In this document: piece after piece, positions 1-5,451 of the stretch
Numbering within the stretch: position 1 is the stretch's first letter
Layout of the letters: every line of letters begins with the position of its first letter
DNA from: SYOC01 sp035575235
GTDB lineage: Bacteria > Desulfobacterota > Binatia > Bin18
Assembly (NCBI GenBank): GCA_035575235.1
Contig: DATLYA010000126.1
Coordinates: forward strand, 1 to 6,617
Length of the DNA stretch: 6,617 nt
Direction: 5' to 3'
The notes under the pieces: model-generated
Database searches by the model: none
The model's input: only the letters and a program-made list of their open reading frames with translations
What the model was told of the DNA's origin: nothing
Translations under genes and position numbers: made by a program

Positions 1-1
1 T

Positions 2-433
2 GACCACAGTCATACCTTAACGATCTCAGGCTATCCCAGACGCGGGAATCCAATTCTGGGAAAAGTCATTGACCCCGATCATGAGGAGTTTGCTAAAGAT
101 CAGCTCGGCCTACCCTACACCACACTGAACTACGCTAATGGGCCCGGCTACGCGGGCGCGTCGGACAAGCAGCCACAGGGACCAAAGACTTTCCCTCACG
201 AACCCAAGTCCGCTGGTAAAGAGCCGAATGTCCGCCCCGATCTCAGCCGCGTAGACACCACTGAGCCTCGCTACCTGCAAGAATCCATCTTTCCTCTTCC
301 TGCCGAAACGCACGGCGGCGAAGACGTCGCCATCTACGCCACCGGCCCTGGCGCTTATTTGATTCATGGCGTGCAGGAACAGCATGTGATTTTTCACGCC
401 ATCAAGGCTGCCTTATTCCCAGAAAGGCGATAG
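2..433 (+). CDS. phoA: Alkaline phosphatase (PhoA superfamily, eukaryote-like), C-terminal part; 5' end outside window
   Basis: This is an open frame from the left edge to TAG at 431-433, giving 143 visible residues. It begins with DHSHT, the metal-binding Asp-His pair of alkaline phosphatases (D369-H370 in E. coli PhoA). ETHGGEDVAIYATGPGAY follows around residues 102-119, where H104 matches the zinc ligand H412 of E. coli. The segments YPRRGNPILG and NGPGY, and the ending HGVQEQHVIFHAIKAAL, resemble animal and marine-bacterial alkaline phosphatases more than the E. coli form. The enzyme hydrolyses phosphomonoesters in the periplasm or outside the cell using two zinc ions and one magnesium ion. 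The catalytic serine, the other zinc ligands and any signal peptide lie off the left edge, so export cannot be confirmed here. The family identity is secure; the symbol is used in the broad family sense. Confidence 0.92.
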   Translation, partial: DHSHTLTISGYPRRGNPILGKVIDPDHEEFAKDQLGLPYTTLNYANGPGYAGASDKQPQGPKTFPHEPKSAGKEPNVRPDLSRVDTTEPRYLQESIFPLPAETHGGEDVAIYATGPGAYLIHGVQEQHVIFHAIKAALFPERR

Positions 434-450
434 AGACTAGTAGGGATCGT

Positions 451-487
451 TTTCCTCAGGCGAGAGGAAAGGCGCTGTTTCTCCTCT
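451..487 (+). other. Two mutually exclusive hairpins between phoA and the HAD gene
   Basis: TTTCCTC (451-457) pairs perfectly with GAGGAAA (464-470) across a 6-nt loop. The same purine arm, AGAGGAAA (463-470), can instead pair with TTT and CCTCT (478-480 and 483-487) with a two-base bulge. The first hairpin lies 18 bases after the phoA stop but is followed only by a loosely T-rich stretch, so it would be a weak terminator at best. The arrangement resembles an attenuator switch, but with no leader peptide or known ligand motif this is speculative. Confidence 0.3.
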
Positions 488-493
488 TGTCTA

Positions 494-502
494 TGCTATG
501 AT
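494..502 (+). promoter_or_regulatory. Extended -10 promoter for the HAD phosphatase gene
   Basis: TGCTATGAT matches the extended -10 consensus (TG, one base, then TATAAT) with one mismatch. No good -35 is present (CTGTTT at 475-480 with a 16-base spacer is the nearest), which is usual for extended -10 promoters. Transcription would start near 509, giving a leader of roughly 29 nt before the ATG at 538. Confidence 0.5.
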
Positions 503-537
503 GAAAAGAAAAAGAAGAACAAGAGGAATGGGCTCTC

Positions 538-1080
538 ATGCTGTTGATTTTAGACGTCGATTACACACTGAACCGGTTTTATCCTCCTTCGATCCGCGAG
601 CTGGCCCCTCCAGAACTACTCGACAATAGCAATCCTCAGTTATGGGAGTGGCTTGTGGAACATTTACGCACGGTCGAATACCCTGTGCATGAAACTGCGG
701 TGGAAGTGTTACGACGTCTCAATCGCTGTAACCCTCTCGTCGTCGTGAGTACAGGGAGGCCGGAGGCGCTCCGCGAGGTCACCGAACGATGGTTGCGGCA
801 GTTTTTTCAATTTGAACACCTGTTCATGCGCCCCAACGGTGACTTCCGCCTGAACGCCGAAGTGAAGCGCGACGTGTTAGTCAACTCAATTCTGCCGCTG
901 GCGGCAGGTCGTCAAACCTACGCTTTTGAAGATGATAAAGGTGCGCTGCAGATGTATCGGGAAGCAGGCGTGCGTCCTTTCACCGCACCAGATTGCTGGG
1001 AGAAACTGCAGGCCTCGTTGCTTGATGACCATGCTCCCACGGTGCTGCAGACTATTCTGGATGATTTCGTGTTGCTCTAG
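538..1080 (+). CDS. HAD-superfamily phosphatase, polynucleotide 3'-phosphatase-like
   Basis: This encodes 180 residues carrying the four HAD motifs in order. DVDYTLN (residues 6-12) holds the nucleophile D6 and the acid/base D8. STGRP (71-75) supplies motif II S71 or T72. K110 in EVKRD is the motif III lysine, and FEDD (130-133) gives the metal-binding acidic pair. There is no large cap insertion, and the DxDxTL, S/TGR, EDD pattern resembles the phosphatase domain of T4 polynucleotide kinase and small stand-alone relatives. The likely activity is Mg-dependent phosphomonoester hydrolysis in the cytoplasm, since no signal peptide is seen; the substrate is unknown. AGAGGA (522-527) lies 10 nt before the ATG and serves as ribosome-binding site. 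The gene follows phoA on the same strand by about 100 bases but has its own promoter. HAD identity is firm; the nucleic-acid-end role is inference. Confidence 0.88.
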   Translation: MLLILDVDYTLNRFYPPSIRELAPPELLDNSNPQLWEWLVEHLRTVEYPVHETAVEVLRRLNRCNPLVVVSTGRPEALREVTERWLRQFFQFEHLFMRPNGDFRLNAEVKRDVLVNSILPLAAGRQTYAFEDDKGALQMYREAGVRPFTAPDCWEKLQASLLDDHAPTVLQTILDDFVLL

Positions 1081-1348
1081 CACGGGAAAGGGTGAAACAT
1101 GAGCTACGTACGAGAGCCGAGAGGCGAACGCCGTATTCGCCCTGCATCGACCTCGCCAATCACGCGGTTGAACAATCCATGCAGCCATGGACCAACGAGC
1201 AACCGCTGTTGTTCGTGCGCCCGGGCGTTTTTGCCTCTGGCGCGCATCGGGAGAGCCGCATTACATTCAATCTTCATTGAACCGCCCATGTACCCTTCCT
1301 TCACGTATGTCCCAGGGGGTATAAGCGCGCCAACGAGCGCGCGTCAAA

Positions 1349-1368
1349 AGCTGAAGGGAGCTGAAGGG
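1349..1368 (+). repeat. Perfect 10-bp tandem duplication
   Basis: AGCTGAAGGG occurs twice head-to-tail at 1349-1358 and 1359-1368. Each copy includes a GAAGGG purine run that could act as a ribosome-binding site. The second copy is only two bases from an ATG at 1371, which opens a 21-codon frame ending at 1434-1436. It may be a simple slippage duplication. Confidence 0.6.
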
Positions 1369-1390
1369 AAATGAGAGTGGTTCAGCGGAT

Positions 1391-1417
1391 TTGCCTTGCC
1401 CTCAGATTAGATATACT
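1391..1417 (+). promoter_or_regulatory. Candidate promoter of the orphan transcript ending at 1645
   Basis: TTGCCT (1391-1396, four of six matches to TTGACA) and TATACT (1412-1417, a good -10) are separated by 15 bases, shorter than the preferred 17. The site is followed by an AT-rich stretch and, about 220 bases on, by a strong same-strand terminator. The short spacing keeps confidence low. Confidence 0.3.
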
Positions 1418-1418
1418 A

Positions 1419-1600
1419 ATGAAGAAAAATAATTAAAATTTATTACGGTAATATTGCTCTGTGCAGGCGCCGTTGGTAAAGTAAATGACGTAACGAGAGC
1501 CGAAACGACAGCGGTAAGCGCAACCGCAGCAGCTCCGGTTCCTTTACTTCATTTCCCCCAAATCACCGCTCGGTCCTCCCCAACCAAGCGGTGCTCCTAG
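1419..1600 (+). pseudogene. Possible small secreted-peptide gene interrupted by a frameshift
   Basis: ATG at 1419 reads MKKNN and then stops (TAA, 1434-1436). In another frame, 1433-1597 is open for 55 codons and begins LKFITVILLCAGAVG, a hydrophobic run like the core of a signal peptide, ending at TAG 1598-1600. A -1 shift (or one inserted base) near 1431-1433 would join them into a product of about 60 residues with a Lys-rich N-terminus, a hydrophobic core and a tail rich in Ala, Thr and Pro. The stop codon overlaps the base of the terminator at 1599, as expected for a short gene. Against this, there is no good ribosome-binding site before 1419 and no recognised homologue. It may be a broken gene, an assembly error or coincidence within a non-coding RNA. 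Confidence 0.25.
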
Positions 1601-1645
1601 GGCCTGTAGGTTTCCCCTCCTTTATCCTACAGGCCCTTTCTTTTT
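1599..1645 (+). terminator. Strong rho-independent terminator
   Basis: The arms 1599-1610 (AGGGCCTGTAGG) and 1626-1637 (CCTACAGGCCCT) form a perfect 12-bp GC-rich stem with a 15-nt loop, followed by TTTCTTTTT. The T-run is only on the + strand side, so it acts on rightward transcripts. That means the HAD messenger with a long 3' tail, or a separate RNA starting near 1425. It ends 13 bases before the uppP stop codon and would also shield uppP from antisense read-through. A second hairpin, CACCGCT/AGCGGTG (1564-1570/1587-1593), lies just upstream. Confidence 0.88.
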
Positions 1646-1658
1646 CTCGCTTGTGCTT

Positions 1659-2465
1659 TTATCGCGCGGCTAAGAACAGGGCGAGGACGCCGACCGCGAC
1701 ACAATAATAGCCAAAAACTGACAGCTGTCGGGAACGGGTCATGTTAAGCAAAACCGCGATGCTCCAGTAGCCAATGACCCCCGCGGCAAAGGCGCCGACG
1801 CCGTAGGCCAGCATATCGAAGCTCTCAAGCAATTCGTGACGATGAGACGCCAACTCCAAGATGAACGCGCCAGCCACGGCTGGAATTGATAATAGAAAGG
1901 AGTAACGCACCAGCAGTTGTCGTTCTAACCCGAGAAAAACGCCAGCGGCGATCGTTGAACCGGAGCGGGAGAGGGCCGGAATAATCGCCAACCCCTGCGC
2001 TGCGCCGATCACGAGCGCATCAAAAACACTCATGGCCCCCAGCATGCGTCCGCGCACGGCCACTCGATCAGTCAAGAAGAGCAAAAGGCCGGTAATAATA
2101 AACCATACTCCAGCCGCAAAAAGATCATTAAACATGGCTTCAAACTGTTTACGAAAGAGTAAACCTATGACAGCCGTAGGAACGGACCCCACGATGACGA
2201 GCCACAGTAAACGGCGCATGTCCGCCGTCTCAGGCTTCCGCGCTGAGAACAGCGCCGTCGCCATCGACCATAAATCGCCCCAGAAGTAGACGCACACCGC
2301 CACGAGCGTGCCGATATGCAAGGTGACATCGAACAGGACGCCCGGTTGGGAAAATCCAGGTATGATACTCTGCACCAGGACAAGATGGCCAGAACTGCTT
2401 ACCGGGAGAAATTCCGTAACGCCTTGCAAAATACCAAGGAATAAGGCGGAGAAGAATGACAACAT
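1659..2465 (-). CDS. uppP: Undecaprenyl-diphosphatase UppP (BacA family)
   Basis: This encodes a 268-residue integral inner-membrane protein of the usual family length. It removes one phosphate from undecaprenyl diphosphate to regenerate the lipid carrier for peptidoglycan and other envelope polymers; extra copies give bacitracin resistance in known bacteria. The N-terminal signature QGVTEFLPVSSSGHL spans residues 14-28: E18 and H27 are the conserved catalytic residues, and the first position of the (E/Q)xxxE motif is Q14. The second motif, IIPALSRSGST (161-171), carries the conserved serine and arginine (S166, R167). Hydrophobic segments fill most of the remainder. GGAGG (2474-2470 on this strand) lies four bases before the ATG, a little close but the only good start. 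The gene is transcribed alone, divergent from the PhoD gene and convergent with the orphan transcript. Confidence 0.96.
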   Translation of the reverse strand: MLSFFSALFLGILQGVTEFLPVSSSGHLVLVQSIIPGFSQPGVLFDVTLHIGTLVAVCVYFWGDLWSMATALFSARKPETADMRRLLWLVIVGSVPTAVIGLLFRKQFEAMFNDLFAAGVWFIITGLLLFLTDRVAVRGRMLGAMSVFDALVIGAAQGLAIIPALSRSGSTIAAGVFLGLERQLLVRYSFLLSIPAVAGAFILELASHRHELLESFDMLAYGVGAFAAGVIGYWSIAVLLNMTRSRQLSVFGYYCVAVGVLALFLAAR

Positions 2466-2498
2466 TACACCTCCAACACAGCAGCATTCAAGGTTCTT

Positions 2499-2504
2499 AT
2501 TGTA
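2499..2504 (-). promoter_or_regulatory. Candidate -10 element for uppP
   Basis: On the minus strand TACAAT (five of six matches to TATAAT) lies at 2504-2499. It would start transcription near 2492, giving a leader of about 27 nt to the uppP ATG with the GGAGG site inside it. No recognisable -35 sits at the proper distance (only a T-run), so confidence is modest. Confidence 0.35.
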
Positions 2505-2565
2505 AAGGAGTCGTCCCCTCGGAAAAAAGCGAAGCGGCGCATCGCCCTGAGAGCAACCATTCGTC

Positions 2566-2571
2566 TATGAT
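2566..2571 (+). promoter_or_regulatory. Candidate -10 element for the PhoD gene, implying a near-leaderless messenger
   Basis: TATGAT (five of six matches) lies 11 bases before the tandem ATGATG start. A start site about seven bases downstream would leave only about 4-5 nt of leader. This agrees with the lack of any Shine-Dalgarno sequence before the gene. No good -35 is visible. Confidence 0.3.
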
Positions 2572-2582
2572 ACAGACCATTC

Positions 2583-3959
2583 ATGATGAAACAAGTTTGG
2601 CGGCAGCTCGTGTGGGGGGTGGTCTTGTCAGCCTGGTCGATTCAATCTGCCGCTGCAGCCGCGCCTGGCATTACGCATGGCGTGGCAAGCGGTGAGGTCA
2701 CAGCGACCAGCGCTCTAATCTGGGCGCGGGCAAATCGTGCGGCAACCCTGGTCGTGGAGTATGCGGAGAACGTCGCATTGCGACGAAGTCAAACAGCGGG
2801 CGCCGTGCGAGTGACGGCGAAGACTGATTTTACTGGAGTTGTTGCCGTAACCGGCCTGCAACCCGCCACACGGTATTACTATCGCGTCCGCCCGGCAAAG
2901 ACCTCTGTGACTGGCGTCATTGGTTCTTTCGTCACCGCGCCGTTGGCAGAGCAATCACATACTGTGACGTTCCTGTGGGGAGGCGACCTCGGCGGACAAG
3001 GCTTCTGTCGCCAACCGGCATACGCTATTTTTCGCCCGATGGCCGCGCAGGTGGCGGATTTTTTCCTCTTCGGCGGCGATACTATCTATGCCGACTCTCC
3101 CTGTCCTTCACCGCCCAATGCCCCGGGCTCGGATTTCGTCGCGCAAACACAAGAACAATTTTGGGCCAAATATAAATATCAGCGCGAGGACCCTGGATTG
3201 CGCACGCTGCTGGCTGGTACGCCAGTCTATGCTATTTGGGATGACCACGAGGTAAAGAATGACTTCGCCGGTCCGACCCAACCGCTTACACCTATTGGCC
3301 TCCAAGCTTTTTGGGACTATTTTCCGTTTCCGCGTCCAGCTCAGGATGAGCATAGGCTGTACCGCTCCTATCGTTGGGGGAAACATCTGGAGTTGTTTAT
3401 TCTCGACAATCGTCAGTATCGTAGCCCTAATACTCAGGCTGACGGCCCTGACAAAACCATGCTTGGCGCGGCGCAACGCCAATGGTTGCTCGCCGGACTG
3501 GCGTCGTCTACCGCCACCTGGCAGATCATTATGTCAAGCGTCCCCCTCTCGACGCAGACGGGCAGCCCTGTCACCGGGAATGACAGTTGGGCGAAGGGAG
3601 CGTTTTCGAGCGGCTTTGATTCTGAACTCAGCACTATCGTATCAACCTTACAAAACAGTAAGAAGCGCAATGTGGTCTGGCTTTCGACCGATATTCATGT
3701 CGCGCGGATGCTCTCGTACGATCCGGATCAGGATGGCGCGGCGGACTTTCATGAGTTCATCAGTGGACCATTAAGCGCTATCACCGGCAATCTTGATCCG
3801 CTCGACGAGACCTTTCATCCTCAGGTTTTGTATGAAGAGACGAGATTCTTTAACTTTGGCGTTGTGCGGATCGACGGACAGAGCGGAGCGTTGACGGCGG
3901 AGATTCGCGATCAAGAGGGAAAGGTGCATTACGCCCTGACATTGCCGGCGCAACACTAG
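2583..3959 (+). CDS. phoD: Secreted PhoD-like alkaline phosphatase / phosphodiesterase
   Basis: This encodes 458 residues. Residues 1-27 form a Sec-type signal peptide: Lys/Arg near the start, hydrophobic WGVVLSAW, then an Ala-rich end with cleavage probably after A25-A27. There is no twin-arginine motif, although many PhoD proteins use Tat. Residues 28-120 match the beta-sandwich PhoD N-terminal domain (HGVASGEVTATSALIWAR; LQPATRYYYRV). The metallophosphatase domain follows with GGDTIYAD (164-171; ligands D166 and Y169), WDDHEVKND (219-227; N226) and TDIHVARM (369-376; D370 and H372). The family hydrolyses phosphomonoesters and diesters with calcium and iron. At the usual N-terminal metal-ligand position I see GGDLGG (D135) rather than the SCQ-type cysteine. 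The frame has a stop at 2568-2570, so ATG 2583 or 2586 is the start. It is divergent from uppP and convergent with the thiolase. The family is certain; the exact substrate is not. Confidence 0.93.
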   Translation: MMKQVWRQLVWGVVLSAWSIQSAAAAAPGITHGVASGEVTATSALIWARANRAATLVVEYAENVALRRSQTAGAVRVTAKTDFTGVVAVTGLQPATRYYYRVRPAKTSVTGVIGSFVTAPLAEQSHTVTFLWGGDLGGQGFCRQPAYAIFRPMAAQVADFFLFGGDTIYADSPCPSPPNAPGSDFVAQTQEQFWAKYKYQREDPGLRTLLAGTPVYAIWDDHEVKNDFAGPTQPLTPIGLQAFWDYFPFPRPAQDEHRLYRSYRWGKHLELFILDNRQYRSPNTQADGPDKTMLGAAQRQWLLAGLASSTATWQIIMSSVPLSTQTGSPVTGNDSWAKGAFSSGFDSELSTIVSTLQNSKKRNVVWLSTDIHVARMLSYDPDQDGAADFHEFISGPLSAITGNLDPLDETFHPQVLYEETRFFNFGVVRIDGQSGALTAEIRDQEGKVHYALTLPAQH

Positions 3960-4020
3960 CTTCTATCAGCCTGAGGTCCCCGCTCCCCTTGCAGCAATAG
4001 CATCAAGTTCGAGAGGGATG

Positions 4021-4118
4021 CCATTGCGAGGAGTTCCTTCGACGAGGCTCAGGGCAGGCGCTGACGATGAAGCAATCTCTACAAAAGACACAGATTGCTT
4101 CGCTGCGCTCGCAATGAC
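4021..4118. repeat. Composite dispersed palindromic repeat ('HCERSEAI' type)
   Basis: The outer arms CATTGCGAG (4022-4030) and CTCGCAATG (4108-4116), and the inner arms GAAGCAATCT (4069-4078) and AGATTGCTTC (4092-4101), form a nested palindrome with a 13-nt central loop. This is the widespread intergenic repeat whose minus-strand translation reads RHCERSEAI. Between the left outer and inner arms sits about 31 bp (4034-4064, CCTTCGACGAGGCTCAGGGC and on). It resembles a second dispersed family of the CCTTCGACAAGGCTCAGG type, so one repeat appears inserted in another. It lies between the convergent PhoD and thiolase genes and could fold in RNA from either strand. A frame open at 4003-4200 (-) is an artefact of it. 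Confidence 0.85.
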
Positions 4119-4152
4119 GCCTGATGACCTGTTGCTGAGGGTTTGTTCCGTA

Positions 4153-4171
4153 ATCTTTACACCGTAAAGAT
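4153..4171. other. Perfect 8-bp hairpin across the thiolase stop codon
   Basis: ATCTTTAC (4153-4160) and GTAAAGAT (4164-4171) are perfect inverted arms with a 3-nt loop. The thiolase stop (4159-4157 on the minus strand) lies inside one arm. The stem is AT-rich and no T-run follows on either strand, so it is unlikely to be an efficient intrinsic terminator. It might stabilise the messenger's 3' end. Confidence 0.45.
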
Positions 4172-5359
4172 ATGCACCGCGGCGGCGGCGTTCTCGCCAT
4201 CTAACACTCCGCCGCCATTCTCCGTCAGACCAACACGAGCGCCCGGCGCCTGCCGTTTCCCGGCCTCGCCGCGCAACTGCCAGAAAATTTCTGCGATCTG
4301 CGCCACGCCAGTCGCGCCTACGGGATGGCCTTTGGCCAGCAAACCGCCGCTGGGGTTCACTGGCATACGCCCACCCAGCGCCGTCACCCCCTCATCAATG
4401 AGTTTGCCGCCTTCTCCTGCGTTGCATAAACCAAGTTCCTCATAGGCAAACAATTCAGCAGGCGCCGTCGCGTCATGCACTTCGATGACGTGCAGATCCT
4501 GTGGACCGATTCCCGCCATCGCGTAGGCTTTTTGTGCTACCTTAGTGACGACGCCTGGCTCTTCAGGCCGGTGCGGCTGATTTGATCCCAGTGCAGACGC
4601 GCGTACGAACACCGGCCTGGTCGTGAATCGCCGAGCTTTCTCCGCAGAGGCCACAACCACGGCGGCCGCCCCGTCGCCAATCGGCGAACACATCATGCGA
4701 GTCAGCGGCTCGGCAATCAGCGGCGCCGCCAGCACTTCCGCCAGGGTGCGCGGCGTTTGGAATTGCGCATGCGGGTTCAGGCTGCCGTTGGTGTGATTCT
4801 TCGCCGCGATGCGGGCAAACTGCTCTCGGGTCGTGCCGTAGCGCGCCATGTGTTGACGTGCGAGATTGGCGTAGTAATCCATGAACACGCTGCGCGATTC
4901 CCCCGCGCCGGCGCTCTGTTCGCCGCTCATCTGGCGGGCAAATTCATCGGCCATTTCCACGTCGATGCCGCTCCCGATCGCCTGAAAGGTTTTTTTCTTG
5001 TCGGGATGGAAGAGTTTTTCCATGCCGACGGCGAGGACAATGTCATACATCCCGGAAGCCACGTACAACCAGGCGAGATGGAACGCCGTCGAGGCGCTGG
5101 CGCAGGCGTTTTCCGTATTAATGATGGGAATGCCGCCGATGCCCATTTCACGCAGCACGACCTGTCCGCGGATGCATTCTTGGCCGGTAATAAGGCCAGC
5201 CACGGCGTTGCCCACGGCGGCGGCTTCAACAGCCTCCTTCTCTACACCAGCGCTGTGCAACGCCCCTTCAATCGCTTCGCGAGCAAGGTCCTTCATACTC
5301 CGGTCAAGATGCTTGCCAAAGCGGGTCATGCCCGCGCCGATCACTGCAACCTGTCGCAT
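4157..5359 (-). CDS. Thiolase-superfamily enzyme, SCP-x / acetyl-CoA acetyltransferase-like
   Basis: This encodes 400 residues, the usual thiolase length. Opening MRQVAVIGAGMTRFGK, it matches the SCP-x/lipid-transfer thiolase branch. The nucleophile is C86 in NTENACASAS (81-90). EVHDATAPAELFAYEELGL (293-311) is the branch-specific HD motif, here with Ala where animal SCP-x has Cys. NPSGGLLAKGHPVGATG (335-351) carries the conserved H345. The last catalytic motif reads LTENGGG (378-384), without the C-terminal cysteine of classical thiolases. It probably cleaves or forms 3-ketoacyl-CoA, or acts as an acyl-transfer enzyme in lipid or branched-chain metabolism. ATG 5359 was chosen over an upstream in-frame ATG at 5452 because GGGAGG (5370-5365) sits five bases before it and homology begins there. 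Family members often pair with an OB-fold DUF35 protein; none is in this window. Confidence 0.92.
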   Translation of the reverse strand: MRQVAVIGAGMTRFGKHLDRSMKDLAREAIEGALHSAGVEKEAVEAAAVGNAVAGLITGQECIRGQVVLREMGIGGIPIINTENACASASTAFHLAWLYVASGMYDIVLAVGMEKLFHPDKKKTFQAIGSGIDVEMADEFARQMSGEQSAGAGESRSVFMDYYANLARQHMARYGTTREQFARIAAKNHTNGSLNPHAQFQTPRTLAEVLAAPLIAEPLTRMMCSPIGDGAAAVVVASAEKARRFTTRPVFVRASALGSNQPHRPEEPGVVTKVAQKAYAMAGIGPQDLHVIEVHDATAPAELFAYEELGLCNAGEGGKLIDEGVTALGGRMPVNPSGGLLAKGHPVGATGVAQIAEIFWQLRGEAGKRQAPGARVGLTENGGGVLDGENAAAAVHIFTV

Positions 5360-5430
5360 ACTGGCCTCCCTACGCCTGCATGATAAGGTAGTAAAAACAT
5401 CAAACGGGAAGAAAAGAATCGTTCTATCTC

Positions 5431-5451
5431 TGACGTGTGGCGTATGCGTCA
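5431..5451. promoter_or_regulatory. Inverted repeat in the divergent thiolase/acidic-protein interval
   Basis: TGACG (5431-5435) and CGTCA (5447-5451) are inverted arms spaced by 11 bases, a size suited to a dimeric regulator. The site lies between the divergent starts at 5359 and 5490. Five-base arms are easily found by chance. A small hairpin, ACGAG/CTCGT with a CGAA loop (5464-5477), sits one base before the ribosome-binding site of the + strand gene. Confidence 0.18.

Larger units (their letters stand above)
1081..1598. other. Long non-coding or degenerate stretch between the HAD gene and uppP
   Basis: I see no convincing intact gene here. Three overlapping frames are open at 1092-1280 (+), 1099-1374 (+) and 1104-1304 (-), but their products are rich in Arg, Ser and Pro and match no family I recognise. 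The 1099 frame does have AAAGGG (1087-1092) six bases before its ATG, lies 18 bases after the HAD stop, and its TGA overlaps an ATG at 1371. It could therefore be a small coupled gene, but I would not call it. A GCGCGC hairpin lies at 1325-1330/1337-1342 with a 6-nt loop and no T-run. From about 1405 to 1460 the composition turns sharply AT-rich, then returns to normal. The right end forms the separate elements listed below. Confidence 0.5.

Noticed and set aside
475..492. Pho-box-like direct repeat (CTGTTTC / CTTGTCT, 11-base period) before the HAD gene
   Set aside because: Only a few matches to CTGTCAT in each half; no similar pair before the PhoD gene, so it does not support Pho regulation.
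1104..1304. Overlapping minus-strand frame in the 1081-1658 interval
   Set aside because: No ribosome-binding site, atypical composition and competing frames of equal quality on the other strand.
2456..2695. + strand frame crossing the uppP/PhoD divergent promoter region
   Set aside because: Overlaps the starts of both real genes out of frame and has no family features; the AAAGGAG at 2504-2510 precedes no suitable start.
4003..4200. 65-codon minus-strand frame containing RHCERSEAI
   Set aside because: It is the classic false translation of the dispersed palindromic repeat and overlaps the thiolase 3' end; not a gene.
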